Below are positions 1-7,207 of a DNA stretch of 56,423 bases, one piece after another. The stretch lies in the NCBI GenBank assembly GCA_000437275.1, contig FR899723.1, positions 25,298 to 81,720 of the forward strand. Direction: 5' to 3'. Position 1 is the first letter of the stretch. Each line of letters begins with the position of its first letter. Under the pieces are notes generated by a model. It did no database searches and was not told the origin of the DNA. It saw only the letters and a list, made by a program, of their open reading frames with translations. Source of the DNA: Clostridium sp. CAG:411. Its GTDB lineage: Bacteria; Bacillota; Clostridia; Lachnospirales; Lachnospiraceae. A program made the translations under genes and the position numbers.

Positions 1-40
1 CGGAACTTATTCTTCCCTTGCCAATACCCTCTAACAAAAA

Positions 41-83
41 ATACCTCCAAGTATTGAAAATGAATTTCTCTACTTGAAGGTAT
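41..83 (-). terminator. Terminator of the DUF3793-flavodoxin operon
   Basis: Arms 41-53 and 71-83 form a 13-bp stem. The single non-Watson-Crick position is a G-U pair only in the minus-strand transcript, and that transcript continues into a run of six U. It lies about 80 bp beyond the flavodoxin stop codon. Confidence 0.75.
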
Positions 84-164
84 CTATGAAAGTTTTTATA
101 ACTTTACATTTTTACTCTATCGCTAATAAGTTTTCTGTACAATTGGAACGCAAGAAGATTATGA

Positions 165-596
165 TTATAAGCTTGCTAACTGCTGTCCTAAACTCTTACA
201 TTCTTCTAAAGCATCCTCATCAGGAGTTTCATGAGCCATTAAGCCTTCGCCGTTTACAACCTGTGCACCAGCCGCTGCCATACGGTCAACCCATTCTCTC
301 ATCCATTCTCCGTCTCCCCAGCCATAAGAACCAAAGAGTGCAATCTTTTTACCATTTACGCTACTTTCAAGAGCTTCAACAAATGGCTCCATTTCAGTTT
401 CCTCTAATACTTCAGCTCCCATTGCTGGACAACCTAAAGCAAATACAGATTCTCCTGCTAAATCTCCTGGTGTAATATCAGAAACAAATACTGCTTCTCC
501 TTCTTTTCCTGCACCGTTAATTCCCTCTACGATTGCATTTGCCATTGCCTCTGTGTTACCTGAACCTGTCCAAAATACTACTTTTATCTTGCTCAT
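165..596 (-). CDS. Flavodoxin, short-chain type
   Basis: Small FMN-binding electron carrier of the cytoplasm that can replace ferredoxin when iron is scarce. The phosphate-binding loop TGSGNT is at residues 10-15 after a first beta strand, and the isoalloxazine-side loop GSYGWGDGEW is near 89-98. The length of 143 residues is normal for short-chain flavodoxins. GGAGG stands nine bases before the ATG. The gene lies 17 bp after the DUF3793 gene and is read with it from one promoter carrying a palindromic operator. That arrangement, with a Fur-like regulator next door, suggests iron-dependent expression (inference). Family assignment is secure; the redox partner cannot be read from the sequence. 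Confidence 0.95.
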   Translation of the reverse strand: MSKIKVVFWTGSGNTEAMANAIVEGINGAGKEGEAVFVSDITPGDLAGESVFALGCPAMGAEVLEETEMEPFVEALESSVNGKKIALFGSYGWGDGEWMREWVDRMAAAGAQVVNGEGLMAHETPDEDALEECKSLGQQLASL

Positions 597-613
597 GTGT
601 TTTTTCCTCCTTT

Positions 614-1231
614 TTATAAATAAACAGAATATAAATGACCATTTCGAAGCATATCCATTGCCTCAATCAAATCTACTCCGTTTGAAACAAATAAAACCAT
701 CCACTCTTTCGCCTGCTCATATTGACGAAACAAGTCCATTTTAGCCTCTTTATTTTCATATACCTTCCAATAACCACTGCATAAAGAATTTCTTCCCTGA
801 TTTGTTATAAATCCCTGCACATCCTCTAACGGATATCCTAAAAATAGTCCCATCTCATGAGGAAACTCTCCCTGTCTGCACATGCATTGCTTATATCGCA
901 AAGAAAGCAGGGCAAACATTTTTTGCAAATCATTTTCACTATATCCTACTCTTTTCAAAAAAGCAGATACTTCTGGTAACATAAGATATTGATGTAAGGC
1001 TTTTCGTTGATAAATCAAAATAGCAACTCGCTTTGCATTTTCAAGCAATACATAATAGGAAAGATTGGTCTCTTTTAACAATTGTTTCAATATGCACACT
1101 TTAGATTTATGTATATTTAAAAGATTTGATATCTTTAATCCAGCAAGCACAGGTGCACACTGCAATGCCAATTGTGACTCTACTGCTTCCATATCCATAT
1201 TCTGCATGATTTCAAATACTTCTTGACTCAT
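614..1231 (-). CDS. DUF3793 family protein
   Basis: A 205-residue soluble protein that I recognise as DUF3793, a family of Clostridia without an assigned biochemical role. Recognisable parts are the N-terminal CAPVLAGLKISNLL stretch (near 26-39), a helical middle, and the block FPHEMGLFLGYPLEDV near 122-137. There is no signal peptide or membrane segment. AAGGAG sits seven bases upstream of the ATG. It is the first gene of a two-gene operon with flavodoxin. A TTGACG-17-TAAGAT promoter and a TGTTAGTT-AG-AACTAACA palindrome lie directly upstream. Conserved pairing with flavodoxin and the operator suggest a role in iron limitation; this is inference from context only. Confidence 0.85.
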   Translation of the reverse strand: MSQEVFEIMQNMDMEAVESQLALQCAPVLAGLKISNLLNIHKSKVCILKQLLKETNLSYYVLLENAKRVAILIYQRKALHQYLMLPEVSAFLKRVGYSENDLQKMFALLSLRYKQCMCRQGEFPHEMGLFLGYPLEDVQGFITNQGRNSLCSGYWKVYENKEAKMDLFRQYEQAKEWMVLFVSNGVDLIEAMDMLRNGHLYSVYL

Positions 1232-1246
1232 AGAGTTGCTCCTTTC

Positions 1247-1264
1247 TGTTAGTTAGAACTAACA
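1247..1264 (-). promoter_or_regulatory. Palindromic operator, site 1 (DUF3793-flavodoxin)
   Basis: Perfect 8-2-8 inverted repeat TGTTAGTT-AG-AACTAACA lying five bases downstream of the -10, across the expected start of transcription. The outer bases match sites at 2037-2054 and 40373-40390. The half-site resembles DtxR/IdeR-type boxes more than a Fur box; the regulator is unknown. Confidence 0.7.
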
Positions 1265-1269
1265 TCTAT

Positions 1270-1298
1270 ATCTTACTTAATTCCCTATCCTACGTCAA
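1270..1298 (-). promoter_or_regulatory. Promoter of DUF3793-flavodoxin operon
   Basis: TTGACG (1293-1298), 17-bp spacer, TAAGAT (1270-1275) on the minus strand, a good vegetative sigma-A type promoter. Confidence 0.7.
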
Positions 1299-1470
1299 CC
1301 ATCTTATTCGCACAATTTTCTCAACTATATTTTTTTATTGATATAAATATTCAAGAAATAGTATTCCTCTATTTTTCTATTTTTAAACTTCAAAAATCTT
1401 TTTTATTACAAGAAAACCAAAAATATCTTTTTCCACTCTATAGGACACACTTTATCCAATAACGAAAAAA

Positions 1471-1512
1471 AGACTCCCTTTATTCAGAATAAAATCCAAA
1501 TAAAAAGAGTCT
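1471..1512 (-). terminator. Terminator after the Fur-like gene
   Basis: Arms 1471-1484 and 1499-1512 pair over 14 bp in the minus-strand transcript, with two U-G pairs that would be mismatches on the other strand, followed by a U run. It begins 15 bp beyond the stop codon. Confidence 0.75.
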
Positions 1513-1526
1513 CTTTCTACCACTTT

Positions 1527-1976
1527 TTATGCACAATCACAAGGTACAACATTCACTGCAAGAATTTCTTGATTTTTTACATACCCGTATTGTTCCAAAC
1601 CTGCACGTAACACGTCTTTCCACTCTTTCGGAGAAAGATGACATACCGTATTATCATCCAGTTCAATCTGGCAGGCTTCCTTTTTATCGCAATCCATAGA
1701 ACAAGAAATTTTATACATATTCTTTCTATTGATTGCTCCAACTTCTTCCAGTAAACTTACCATACGATATACTGTAGATTGCCCAATTCCCTTGTCTCTC
1801 TTAGAGGCTTCATAAAAAATCTCTTTACAGCAGGAGCATTCCTCTGACAAAATAATGTCTAACAAAATCAATCTTTGTTTTGTAATTCTACATCCCTGCT
1901 CCTTCAAACGTTCAATAACCATCTCTTTTTGCATTTTTGTTCTTTCAAATCGTAAATCTTTCTCTTTCTTCTTCAT
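1527..1976 (-). CDS. Fur-family metalloregulator, Cys-rich variant
   Basis: DNA-binding regulator of the Fur/PerR/Zur superfamily, 149 residues from the chosen start. The winged-helix part covers about residues 15-85 and ends in the recognition helix motif STVYR (67-71). The dimerisation part is unusual. The usual HHDH-type metal ligands are missing, and instead there are cysteines at 92, 96, 102 and 112, a lone His113 and a C-terminal Cys146/Cys148 pair. I chose the ATG at 1976 because GGAGG lies 11 bases upstream; an in-frame TTG at 2021 has no ribosome site. It has its own promoter with a GTTAG-N6-CTAAC palindrome and lies between a ZIP transporter and the flavodoxin operon. The metal or signal sensed is unknown. 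Confidence 0.85.
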   Translation of the reverse strand: MKKKEKDLRFERTKMQKEMVIERLKEQGCRITKQRLILLDIILSEECSCCKEIFYEASKRDKGIGQSTVYRMVSLLEEVGAINRKNMYKISCSMDCDKKEACQIELDDNTVCHLSPKEWKDVLRAGLEQYGYVKNQEILAVNVVPCDCA

Positions 1977-2036
1977 GAAATAATCAACCTCCGCAAAAAT
2001 GTGCGATTTATCTTGTAACAACTAATATCGTCATTC

Positions 2037-2054
2037 TGTTAGCTTAACCTAACT
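2037..2054 (-). promoter_or_regulatory. Palindromic operator, site 2 (Fur-like gene)
   Basis: GTTAGCTTAACCTAAC core (2038-2053), a 14/16 palindrome one base downstream of the -10. It belongs with the sites at 1247 and 40373. Confidence 0.65.
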
Positions 2055-2055
2055 C

Positions 2056-2084
2056 ATTTTATCATCTTTTTTTCTCAATTGCAA
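2056..2084 (-). promoter_or_regulatory. Promoter of the Fur-like gene
   Basis: TTGCAA (2079-2084), 17-bp spacer, TAAAAT (2056-2061) on the minus strand. Confidence 0.6.
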
Positions 2085-2119
2085 GATAAATTACAACTTT
2101 TTCATTCACTTGAACGCTC

Positions 2120-2899
2120 TTATCCCAGTGCTACATCAAGCACCATCATAATCACAAAGCCTACACAAAAACCTATCGTACCTATATTTGAGTGTTTTCC
2201 TGTCGAAGCTTCTGGTATCAACTCCTCCACTACTACATATAGCATAGCACCTGCTGCAAAAGCTAACAAATATGGCAAAATCGGTGTCATTACATCTGCA
2301 AATATAATAGTGATTGCTGCTGCAACCGGTTCTACAATTCCAGATAATGTTCCATAAATAAACGCTTTGCCCCTTCCATTTCCTTCTGAACGAAGCGGCA
2401 TAGAAACAATTGCCCCCTCTGGGAAATTTTGTATGGCAATTCCCAATGACAATGCAATAGCAGATGAAAGCGTAATGTGTGCAGAACTTGATAATACACC
2501 TGCAAATACAACTCCCACAGCCATTCCTTCTGGTATATTATGTAAAGTTACTGCAAAAATTAGCATTGCTGTCTTTTTGAAATTTGTTTTAATTCCTTCT
2601 GGTTCATCCGAATCCAAATGTAAATGTGGAATAACCTGATCCATAAGTAACAAAAAAAGCATTCCTACAATAACACCAATCGCGGCTGGAATAAATGCCA
2701 TTTTTCCCATGGTGGATGACATGTCAATTGACGGGATAATTAACGACCACACAGAAGCTGCAACCATAATTCCCGACGCAAAACCAAGCAAAGCCTTTTG
2801 CACTGTCGGTTTTAATTCATTCTTCATAAAAAATGCGCAGGAAGCTCCAAGAGTTGTACCTACAAATGGTATCAATAGTCCAATTACAATGTCCTTCAT
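2120..2899 (-). CDS. ZIP-family divalent metal transporter
   Basis: Integral membrane protein of the ZIP family, importing Zn2+, Fe2+ or Mn2+ into the cytoplasm. About eight membrane segments are visible in 259 residues. The two metal-site helices carry HNIPEG (120-125) and QNFPEG (157-162), and a short His/Asp loop PHLHLDSD sits near 91-98 before the first of them. The second site has Gln where many ZIPs have His, a known variation. The start is set at MKDIVIG because GAGGAGGG lies 12 bases upstream; the longer frame begins with an unsupported TTG at 2941. It is upstream of, and collinear with, the Fur-like gene but separated by that gene's own promoter. The exact metal cannot be told from sequence. 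Confidence 0.9.
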   Translation of the reverse strand: MKDIVIGLLIPFVGTTLGASCAFFMKNELKPTVQKALLGFASGIMVAASVWSLIIPSIDMSSTMGKMAFIPAAIGVIVGMLFLLLMDQVIPHLHLDSDEPEGIKTNFKKTAMLIFAVTLHNIPEGMAVGVVFAGVLSSSAHITLSSAIALSLGIAIQNFPEGAIVSMPLRSEGNGRGKAFIYGTLSGIVEPVAAAITIIFADVMTPILPYLLAFAAGAMLYVVVEELIPEASTGKHSNIGTIGFCVGFVIMMVLDVALG

Positions 2900-3094
2900 T
2901 TTCTTTTGATTCCCTCCTCTTTTTTCCATACGCCTTACCAAATATCTTATATACTTATTGATAGTATATCCATTTTTTCTATGAAATAGAACACTCTTTT
3001 GCTTTTTGATAATAATTCCTTATAAAACCTTCTTGCAAAAAACGTCTTTTTTCCAAAATGTAATAAGCGAACGCAGAAAAATTCCCAACAAACA

Positions 3095-3120
3095 AAATCC
3101 GCCAATATCTTGGCGGATTT
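3095..3120 (-). terminator. Terminator of the zinc-ribbon gene
   Basis: Perfect 11-bp stem (3095-3105 with 3110-3120) and a four-base loop directly after the stop codon at 3122, followed on the minus strand by TTTTG TTTG. Confidence 0.8.
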
Positions 3121-3121
3121 T

Positions 3122-3526
3122 TTAATCTTCTAATACTTCCAGCATATCCTCTGTTAGCATAAGAGAACTGTCTAGCATTTTATCATAGGCTTCATTTGTC
3201 ATTGGTTTCACATCTCCATGTATGCTCTGCACTACTTTTAATAACTGTGATTCCGTATTGCATTCTTTTACCTGTTGAATAAACCCCTCACAATGTTCCG
3301 GTGTTATTTGTAATATTGACTCCATCTGCTCCATAAAATTATCTCCATGAAAGCGTAAAATACTAAAATACCCATATGTACGTGCTAAATAACGTTCTCC
3401 ACAAACCGGACATGTCCTTAGCTCATATTTTCTTCCTCCATATCTTCTTTTATTAGAAGAAACTGAAATAAATTCGTCCTTTTTTGAACATTTTGGACAC
3501 ATTGACACCACCTTATTTTGTTTCAT
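3122..3526 (-). CDS. Hypothetical protein with N-terminal zinc ribbon
   Basis: A 134-residue soluble protein I do not recognise. The first 50 residues carry two CxxC pairs (C10-x2-C13 and CPVC near 39-42) on either side of a basic stretch, typical of a zinc ribbon. The rest is acidic and probably helical, ending in LTEDMLEVLED. AAGGAG lies 12 bases before the ATG. It stands alone between the spoVA operon and the ZIP gene, with its own strong terminator. A role in nucleic acid or protein binding is only a guess from the zinc ribbon. Confidence 0.7.
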   Translation of the reverse strand: MKQNKVVSMCPKCSKKDEFISVSSNKRRYGGRKYELRTCPVCGERYLARTYGYFSILRFHGDNFMEQMESILQITPEHCEGFIQQVKECNTESQLLKVVQSIHGDVKPMTNEAYDKMLDSSLMLTEDMLEVLED

Positions 3527-3661
3527 ACCTCATTTCATCTCCTTTTACAATACTATACTTTTATTATGACATAATTTTAATTTTCTTTCTATCTTTTTTT
3601 GAATTTTTTATTATATTCTTATTAAATCCAGTTTTCATGAATACAACTACACAAATAGAGT

Positions 3662-3700
3662 AAGCCTACTCTGGCAATTTTAAAAACTACCGGTAGGCTT
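3662..3700 (-). terminator. Possible terminator of the sporulation operon
   Basis: Arms AAGCCTAC (3662-3669) and GTAGGCTT (3693-3700) 10 bp downstream of spoVAC. The loop is long and the U run weak, so this is tentative. Confidence 0.4.
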
Positions 3701-3710
3701 TCACTAATTT

Positions 3711-4208
3711 TTATGCAAAACAGGTAAATAACCAATAAATAACTCCCAATACCCAGCTACTAACAATTCCATATAGTATAACCGGCCCCGCAATAGAAAA
3801 AATATAGCATCCAATTCCAAATACCTGTCCCTGCACCTTATAATCAATCGCAGATGCTGCAATTGAATTTGCAAATCCCGTAATCGGCACCACGGTACCT
3901 GCACCTGCAAATTTAGCTAATCTCGGATAAATATTTAATCCTGTCAGTAAGGCACTAAGTCCTACTAATGTAATAGTTGTATACAACCCTGCATCTTCCT
4001 TATTTGCCCCCATACTGCCATACCACTCCTGAAAGCATTGACCAATTAGGCATATGATTCCACCTATTAGAAATGCCTTTGCAACATTCTTCATACAGTT
4101 GTGTCTCGGTGTTACCTGTTTAATATATTGATTATATTTTTCTGCTTTTTGCTGTTGATCCTTTTCTTCCATTACATCCTGAATCGATACCTTTTTCGTC
4201 TCCTGCAT
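3711..4208 (-). CDS. spoVAC: Stage V sporulation protein AC
   Basis: Inner-membrane protein of the spore needed for dipicolinic acid uptake during sporulation and its release at germination; SpoVAC is known from Bacillus as a mechanosensitive channel. The 165 residues show a charged N-terminus with the family motif QYNQYIKQVTPRHN equivalent (about 25-38), then about four to five membrane segments, with the conserved GAGTVVPITGFANS near 101-114. GAGGGATAAAT precedes the ATG. It is the last gene of the operon: the usual next gene spoVAD is absent here and a hairpin follows. Expression is expected in the forespore. Confidence 0.95.
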   Translation of the reverse strand: MQETKKVSIQDVMEEKDQQQKAEKYNQYIKQVTPRHNCMKNVAKAFLIGGIICLIGQCFQEWYGSMGANKEDAGLYTTITLVGLSALLTGLNIYPRLAKFAGAGTVVPITGFANSIAASAIDYKVQGQVFGIGCYIFSIAGPVILYGIVSSWVLGVIYWLFTCFA

Positions 4209-4224
4209 ATTTATCCCTCACTTT

Positions 4225-4656
4225 CTATTTCATATTCTGCCAAATCGGAAAACATAACTGATACCATGTTCCCAACGCTTTTCCAATTGCCAATGATGCA
4301 ATAATGAAAGACATGCCTTGCCTTAAATGAATTCTTCTTGAAAAAATCGGTAATACATTTAAGACTTCCGCCAATGCCATAGAAAAACATCCTACATACA
4401 TCCCAGCAAAAATCCCAAAAATAACAATACCCACATATCCAATCGGAATAGATACAGAAAAAACAGATATAATATTTCCGATAATTCCACCAACAATAAC
4501 CGATCCTTCATACCACCAATACGCCCATCCCGTATGGGTTCTACCTGCTAGTCTTGGAAGCACTCCTATCATAACAATAAAAGCAAATACTCCTCCTGCA
4601 ATAGAAAAACCTCCTGCAGCACCCGCAAGAATTAAAAGCAAATTTTTAATTAGCAT
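4225..4656 (-). CDS. spoVAB: Stage V sporulation protein AB
   Basis: Small integral membrane protein (143 residues) of the SpoVA dipicolinate transport complex. Four or so hydrophobic segments run through the protein, and the conserved GAAGGFSIAGGVFAFI stretch lies near 12-27. GGGAGGGG lies ten bases upstream of the ATG. Its start overlaps the end of spoVAA by 11 bp and it ends 16 bp before spoVAC, so the three are read together. SpoVAB homologues are membrane proteins without known catalytic residues, and none are visible here. Confidence 0.92.
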   Translation of the reverse strand: MLIKNLLLILAGAAGGFSIAGGVFAFIVMIGVLPRLAGRTHTGWAYWWYEGSVIVGGIIGNIISVFSVSIPIGYVGIVIFGIFAGMYVGCFSMALAEVLNVLPIFSRRIHLRQGMSFIIASLAIGKALGTWYQLCFPIWQNMK

Positions 4657-5275
4657 CTATCGTTTTCCCCTCCCTTGACGCATTCTTTATCATAGCTTTA
4701 TTGGCATCTTCTTCATAAGTACGCATTTCCACCTGCAACGGGGTTGGATCATTGCGGGTTGCCTTTCTTGAGAAGTGATTAAAAAAGATTAAAATGCCAA
4801 GGGGTAATCCAATACTATAGGACAATTCCACAATCCCATTACTTTCCACACCCTGCCCTAACACAACTTCATAAATTTCTGTAAATACATCTGATACACT
4901 TACATCTGTATTAAAAGTCATGATAGAAAACGCAGAACCGATAGCAATAATCACTGCCACAAATGCAGCTTTTAAATATTCCCGCATTTGACTCTTTTTT
5001 TCAGGATGCATATAGGAAATAATAAAATCATTTTCTCCCATATTATCAATATCCACATTCGGATATTTCTTCTGAATCAACTCAATTACTTTCATAATCG
5101 ATACGATATATTTCATATCTTCTTTCGCCTTAATAATCATAAGTTCCGTTTTATTTAAGTCATGCACCATTTTACAATCGGCACTGTACAACTTTGCAAC
5201 ATCTTGTAGATACACCTTTGTATTACTTACTTCTACATTCTGTTCAATTTTTATAAATAATTTTTTGTCCTGCAT
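4646..5275 (-). CDS. spoVAA: Stage V sporulation protein AA
   Basis: First protein of the SpoVA complex, 209 residues from the chosen start. The N-terminal half (about 1-100) is a soluble domain with the SpoVAA pattern 'LYIKIEQNVEV ... V.L.DVAKLY'; two membrane segments follow near 106-126 and 155-172, and the tail is cytoplasmic and charged. GGGGG seven bases upstream supports the ATG at 5275; a longer frame to 5296 would begin with a start inside that ribosome site. It follows a 49-residue membrane ORF and overlaps spoVAB. Known SpoVAA proteins sit in the spore inner membrane. Confidence 0.93.
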   Translation of the reverse strand: MQDKKLFIKIEQNVEVSNTKVYLQDVAKLYSADCKMVHDLNKTELMIIKAKEDMKYIVSIMKVIELIQKKYPNVDIDNMGENDFIISYMHPEKKSQMREYLKAAFVAVIIAIGSAFSIMTFNTDVSVSDVFTEIYEVVLGQGVESNGIVELSYSIGLPLGILIFFNHFSRKATRNDPTPLQVEMRTYEEDANKAMIKNASREGKTIDAN

Positions 5276-5289
5276 ACCAGTCCCCCTCG

Positions 5290-5439
5290 CTAACACAATT
5301 CCTTTTCCATAACTGATTCGTATACCAACACTCCATCAAATGCATCGGTAGACTGGTTATCCCTTTTTTCAAAAAAGATAATCAAAGCTGCCACAATCCC
5401 AATTGTCAACAAGGTTACAAAACAAATTCTTTCTTTCAT
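5290..5439 (-). CDS. Small single-pass membrane protein
   Basis: A 49-residue ORF between sigF and spoVAA that I do not recognise. Residues 5-23 form one hydrophobic segment after a Lys/Arg start, so the tail (residues 24-49, acidic) is predicted outside the membrane, in the intermembrane space if made in the forespore. AGAGAGG lies nine bases before the ATG at 5439. A longer GTG-initiated frame from 5508 overlapping sigF has a poorer ribosome site. Its place in the operon predicts expression with sigF and spoVA, and in Bacillus no such gene occurs here. Function is unknown. Confidence 0.65.
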   Translation of the reverse strand: MKERICFVTLLTIGIVAALIIFFEKRDNQSTDAFDGVLVYESVMEKELC

Positions 5440-5500
5440 AATTGTATGCCTCTCTCTCTTGTTTCTTATTCTTCTTTTAGTTTGTACAAAAAGGAAATTC

Positions 5501-6265
5501 TTATGCACCTGTTCCTAAAATTTCAGTTCGCATTTGCCGCAAAATTTTTTTCTCCAGTCTACTCACTTGTACTTGACTAATTCCCAGCGTTTTGGCAACT
5601 TCAGTTTGTGTTTTATCTCCAAAAAAACGCATGGTTATTAATCTTTTTTCTCTTTCATTCAGTTTTTTTATTACAGAATGTACAAGCATTTTATTAAGCA
5701 ATTGTTCTTTTTCTATATCCTTACTGTCCTGACAACCGACAGCTCCAACCCCTTGCTCCTTCGCAACAACCTGATCCAACATAGAAACCGTTTTTCCTTC
5801 TCCAAAATCAATCTTTTGATCAATGGACTCAATTTGTGCATTCGCATCTATCGCCATCACAACTTCTTCTTTGGTCATATGCACCAACTCAGCTAATTCT
5901 TCTACCGTAGGACTTTTTCCCGTTTTTTCATAAATACGATCCTGTTCCTGTTTTATCTTCCAGCCAGCTTCTTTTAAACTTCTGCTAACCCGAATTATTC
6001 CATTATCACGAAAAAAACGTTTTAATTCCCCAGTAATTAACGGTACTGCATATGTAGAAAAAGCCACTTCATACTTCTCATCAAATCGATCCACCGCTTT
6101 TATCAATCCGATACAACCTATTTGAAACAATTCTTCCTGGTCATAACCTCTATTGGTAAAACGTTTTACCACACTCCACACCAATCCAGTATTTTCTTTT
6201 ATAAATGTATCTCTCACTTCTTTATCTTCCTGTTTTATCTTTTCAAAACATTGGACATTTTCCAT
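5501..6265 (-). CDS. sigF: RNA polymerase sigma factor SigF (forespore)
   Basis: First forespore-specific sigma factor; it directs early forespore genes after asymmetric septation. In 254 residues, region 2 runs from about 20 to 90 (ENTGLVWSVVKRFTNRGYDQEELFQIGCIGLIKAVDRF in outline), region 3 around 105-150, and region 4 with a helix-turn-helix near 215-250 (KTQTEVAKTLGISQVQVSRLE in outline). AGGAG stands six bases before the ATG. The gene follows spoIIAB after a gap of 36 bp, the classic spoIIA order. Activity is expected to be controlled by SpoIIAB binding and SpoIIAA release. Confidence 0.97.
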   Translation of the reverse strand: MENVQCFEKIKQEDKEVRDTFIKENTGLVWSVVKRFTNRGYDQEELFQIGCIGLIKAVDRFDEKYEVAFSTYAVPLITGELKRFFRDNGIIRVSRSLKEAGWKIKQEQDRIYEKTGKSPTVEELAELVHMTKEEVVMAIDANAQIESIDQKIDFGEGKTVSMLDQVVAKEQGVGAVGCQDSKDIEKEQLLNKMLVHSVIKKLNEREKRLITMRFFGDKTQTEVAKTLGISQVQVSRLEKKILRQMRTEILGTGA

Positions 6266-6301
6266 GAAATTCTCCTATCATTCCATTTACAATAGACTGG
6301 T

Positions 6302-6736
6302 TTAACATACTTTCATTCTTGTTATTGTTTTTTTCATTTTTACCGTTGTTCCCTCGCCTTTTTTAGAATATACCTCTAACTCATCCATAAGTGCCTCCAT
6401 AAATGTAAATCCCATTCCTGATCGGTTCATATGCGGTTTGGTTGTAAACATCGGTTCCTTTGCCTTTTCCACATCCTCAATTCCCACTCCATAATCCATA
6501 ATAGTAATCTGAATTGTCTGATTTACAATCTCGCACTGTAAAAAGACTTTATAATTTTCTTTTTGCTCATACCCATGGACAATTGCATTTGTTACCGCTT
6601 CCGAAACTACTGTTTTAATGTCGTCCACTTCTTCTAAAGTAGGATTTAACTGTGTGGCAAACGCGGCTACCACCACTCTGGCAAACGCCTCATTCTCCGA
6701 TCTGCTGTCAAATTCTAAACACATTTGATTTTTCAT
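6302..6736 (-). CDS. spoIIAB: Anti-sigma F factor SpoIIAB
   Basis: Serine kinase and anti-sigma factor of the GHKL fold; it binds SigF and phosphorylates SpoIIAA with ATP. The N box is E46-AVTN-50, the G1 box DYGVGI is at 81-86, and the G2 box SGMGF at 106-110. The length of 144 residues is normal. GGAGG precedes the ATG with an A-rich spacer. It lies 14 bp after spoIIAA and 36 bp before sigF. Confidence 0.97.
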   Translation of the reverse strand: MKNQMCLEFDSRSENEAFARVVVAAFATQLNPTLEEVDDIKTVVSEAVTNAIVHGYEQKENYKVFLQCEIVNQTIQITIMDYGVGIEDVEKAKEPMFTTKPHMNRSGMGFTFMEALMDELEVYSKKGEGTTVKMKKTITRMKVC

Positions 6737-6750
6737 CTTATTTTTTCCTC

Positions 6751-7065
6751 CTATATTTCAACTTTACCTACAAAACGATACACACCTGACATTGCAAAAA
6801 TTCGATCTACCCGTTCTGATACATTGCAAAGCGTGGTACTTCCTCCAAATGTAACTGTCTGTTTATAACCTCCCATAACCAGCCCGATCCCTGCACTGTC
6901 CATAAATGTAACATTTTTAAAATCAAAAACTATGTTTTTAATCATATAGAGTTGTAAATAATTCGAAAGTTCTTTACTTATGATTGTTACATGATGATGA
7001 TCAATTTCTGGACCTAAATTAACATATAAGGTTCTTTCTTCCAGTTTATAGCTTGTCCGATTCAT
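6751..7065 (-). CDS. spoIIAA: Anti-anti-sigma factor SpoIIAA
   Basis: STAS-domain protein that frees SigF by binding SpoIIAB when dephosphorylated. The phosphorylated serine is predicted to be Ser57 in the motif FMDSAGIG (54-61). The length of 104 residues is slightly shorter than in Bacillus. GGAG lies 11 bases before the ATG. It is the first gene of the seven-gene sporulation operon. I could not find a convincing sigma-H promoter or Spo0A box in the roughly 90 bp between it and the upstream terminator. Confidence 0.96.
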   Translation of the reverse strand: MNRTSYKLEERTLYVNLGPEIDHHHVTIISKELSNYLQLYMIKNIVFDFKNVTFMDSAGIGLVMGGYKQTVTFGGSTTLCNVSERVDRIFAMSGVYRFVGKVEI

Positions 7066-7157
7066 ACTCTACTATTCTCCTATCCTTTTTATTTTTAACT
7101 CGAACCAAAGTGAACCACTCACTTCAATCTTCCAATGTCTGCTATACAGACAACCAA

Positions 7158-7190
7158 AAAGAGAGTAACACTATATCTGTTACTCTCTTT
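7158..7190 (-). terminator. Terminator of the TPR protein gene
   Basis: Perfect 13-bp stem (7158-7170 with 7178-7190), seven-base loop, followed on the minus strand by TTTTTGG. It lies 18 bp beyond the stop. Confidence 0.85.
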
Positions 7191-7207
7191 CGTACTTTAC
7201 TATTTTC

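Noticed and set aside
74..475. 133-codon plus-strand frame at the left end
   Set aside because: It lies opposite the flavodoxin gene and its terminator, has no ribosome site, and the translated product has no recognisable feature.
1247..1264. Fur box at the flavodoxin operon
   Set aside because: The palindrome does not resemble GATAATGATTATC-type Fur or TTATAAT-type PerR sites; it is described as a separate operator type.
2079..2909. Three plus-strand frames opposite the ZIP transporter gene
   Set aside because: The ZIP protein carries clear family motifs on the minus strand; the plus frames have none and lack ribosome sites.
5290..5508. Longer 72-residue form of the small membrane protein starting at GTG 5508
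   Set aside because: The ribosome site is weak and the added residues are very basic before a second, better start with AGAGAGG.
7066..7157. Sigma-H promoter or Spo0A box for spoIIAA
   Set aside because: AAGGATAGGAGAAT looks somewhat like both boxes but they overlap the ribosome site and have impossible spacing; no TGTCGAA box is seen.
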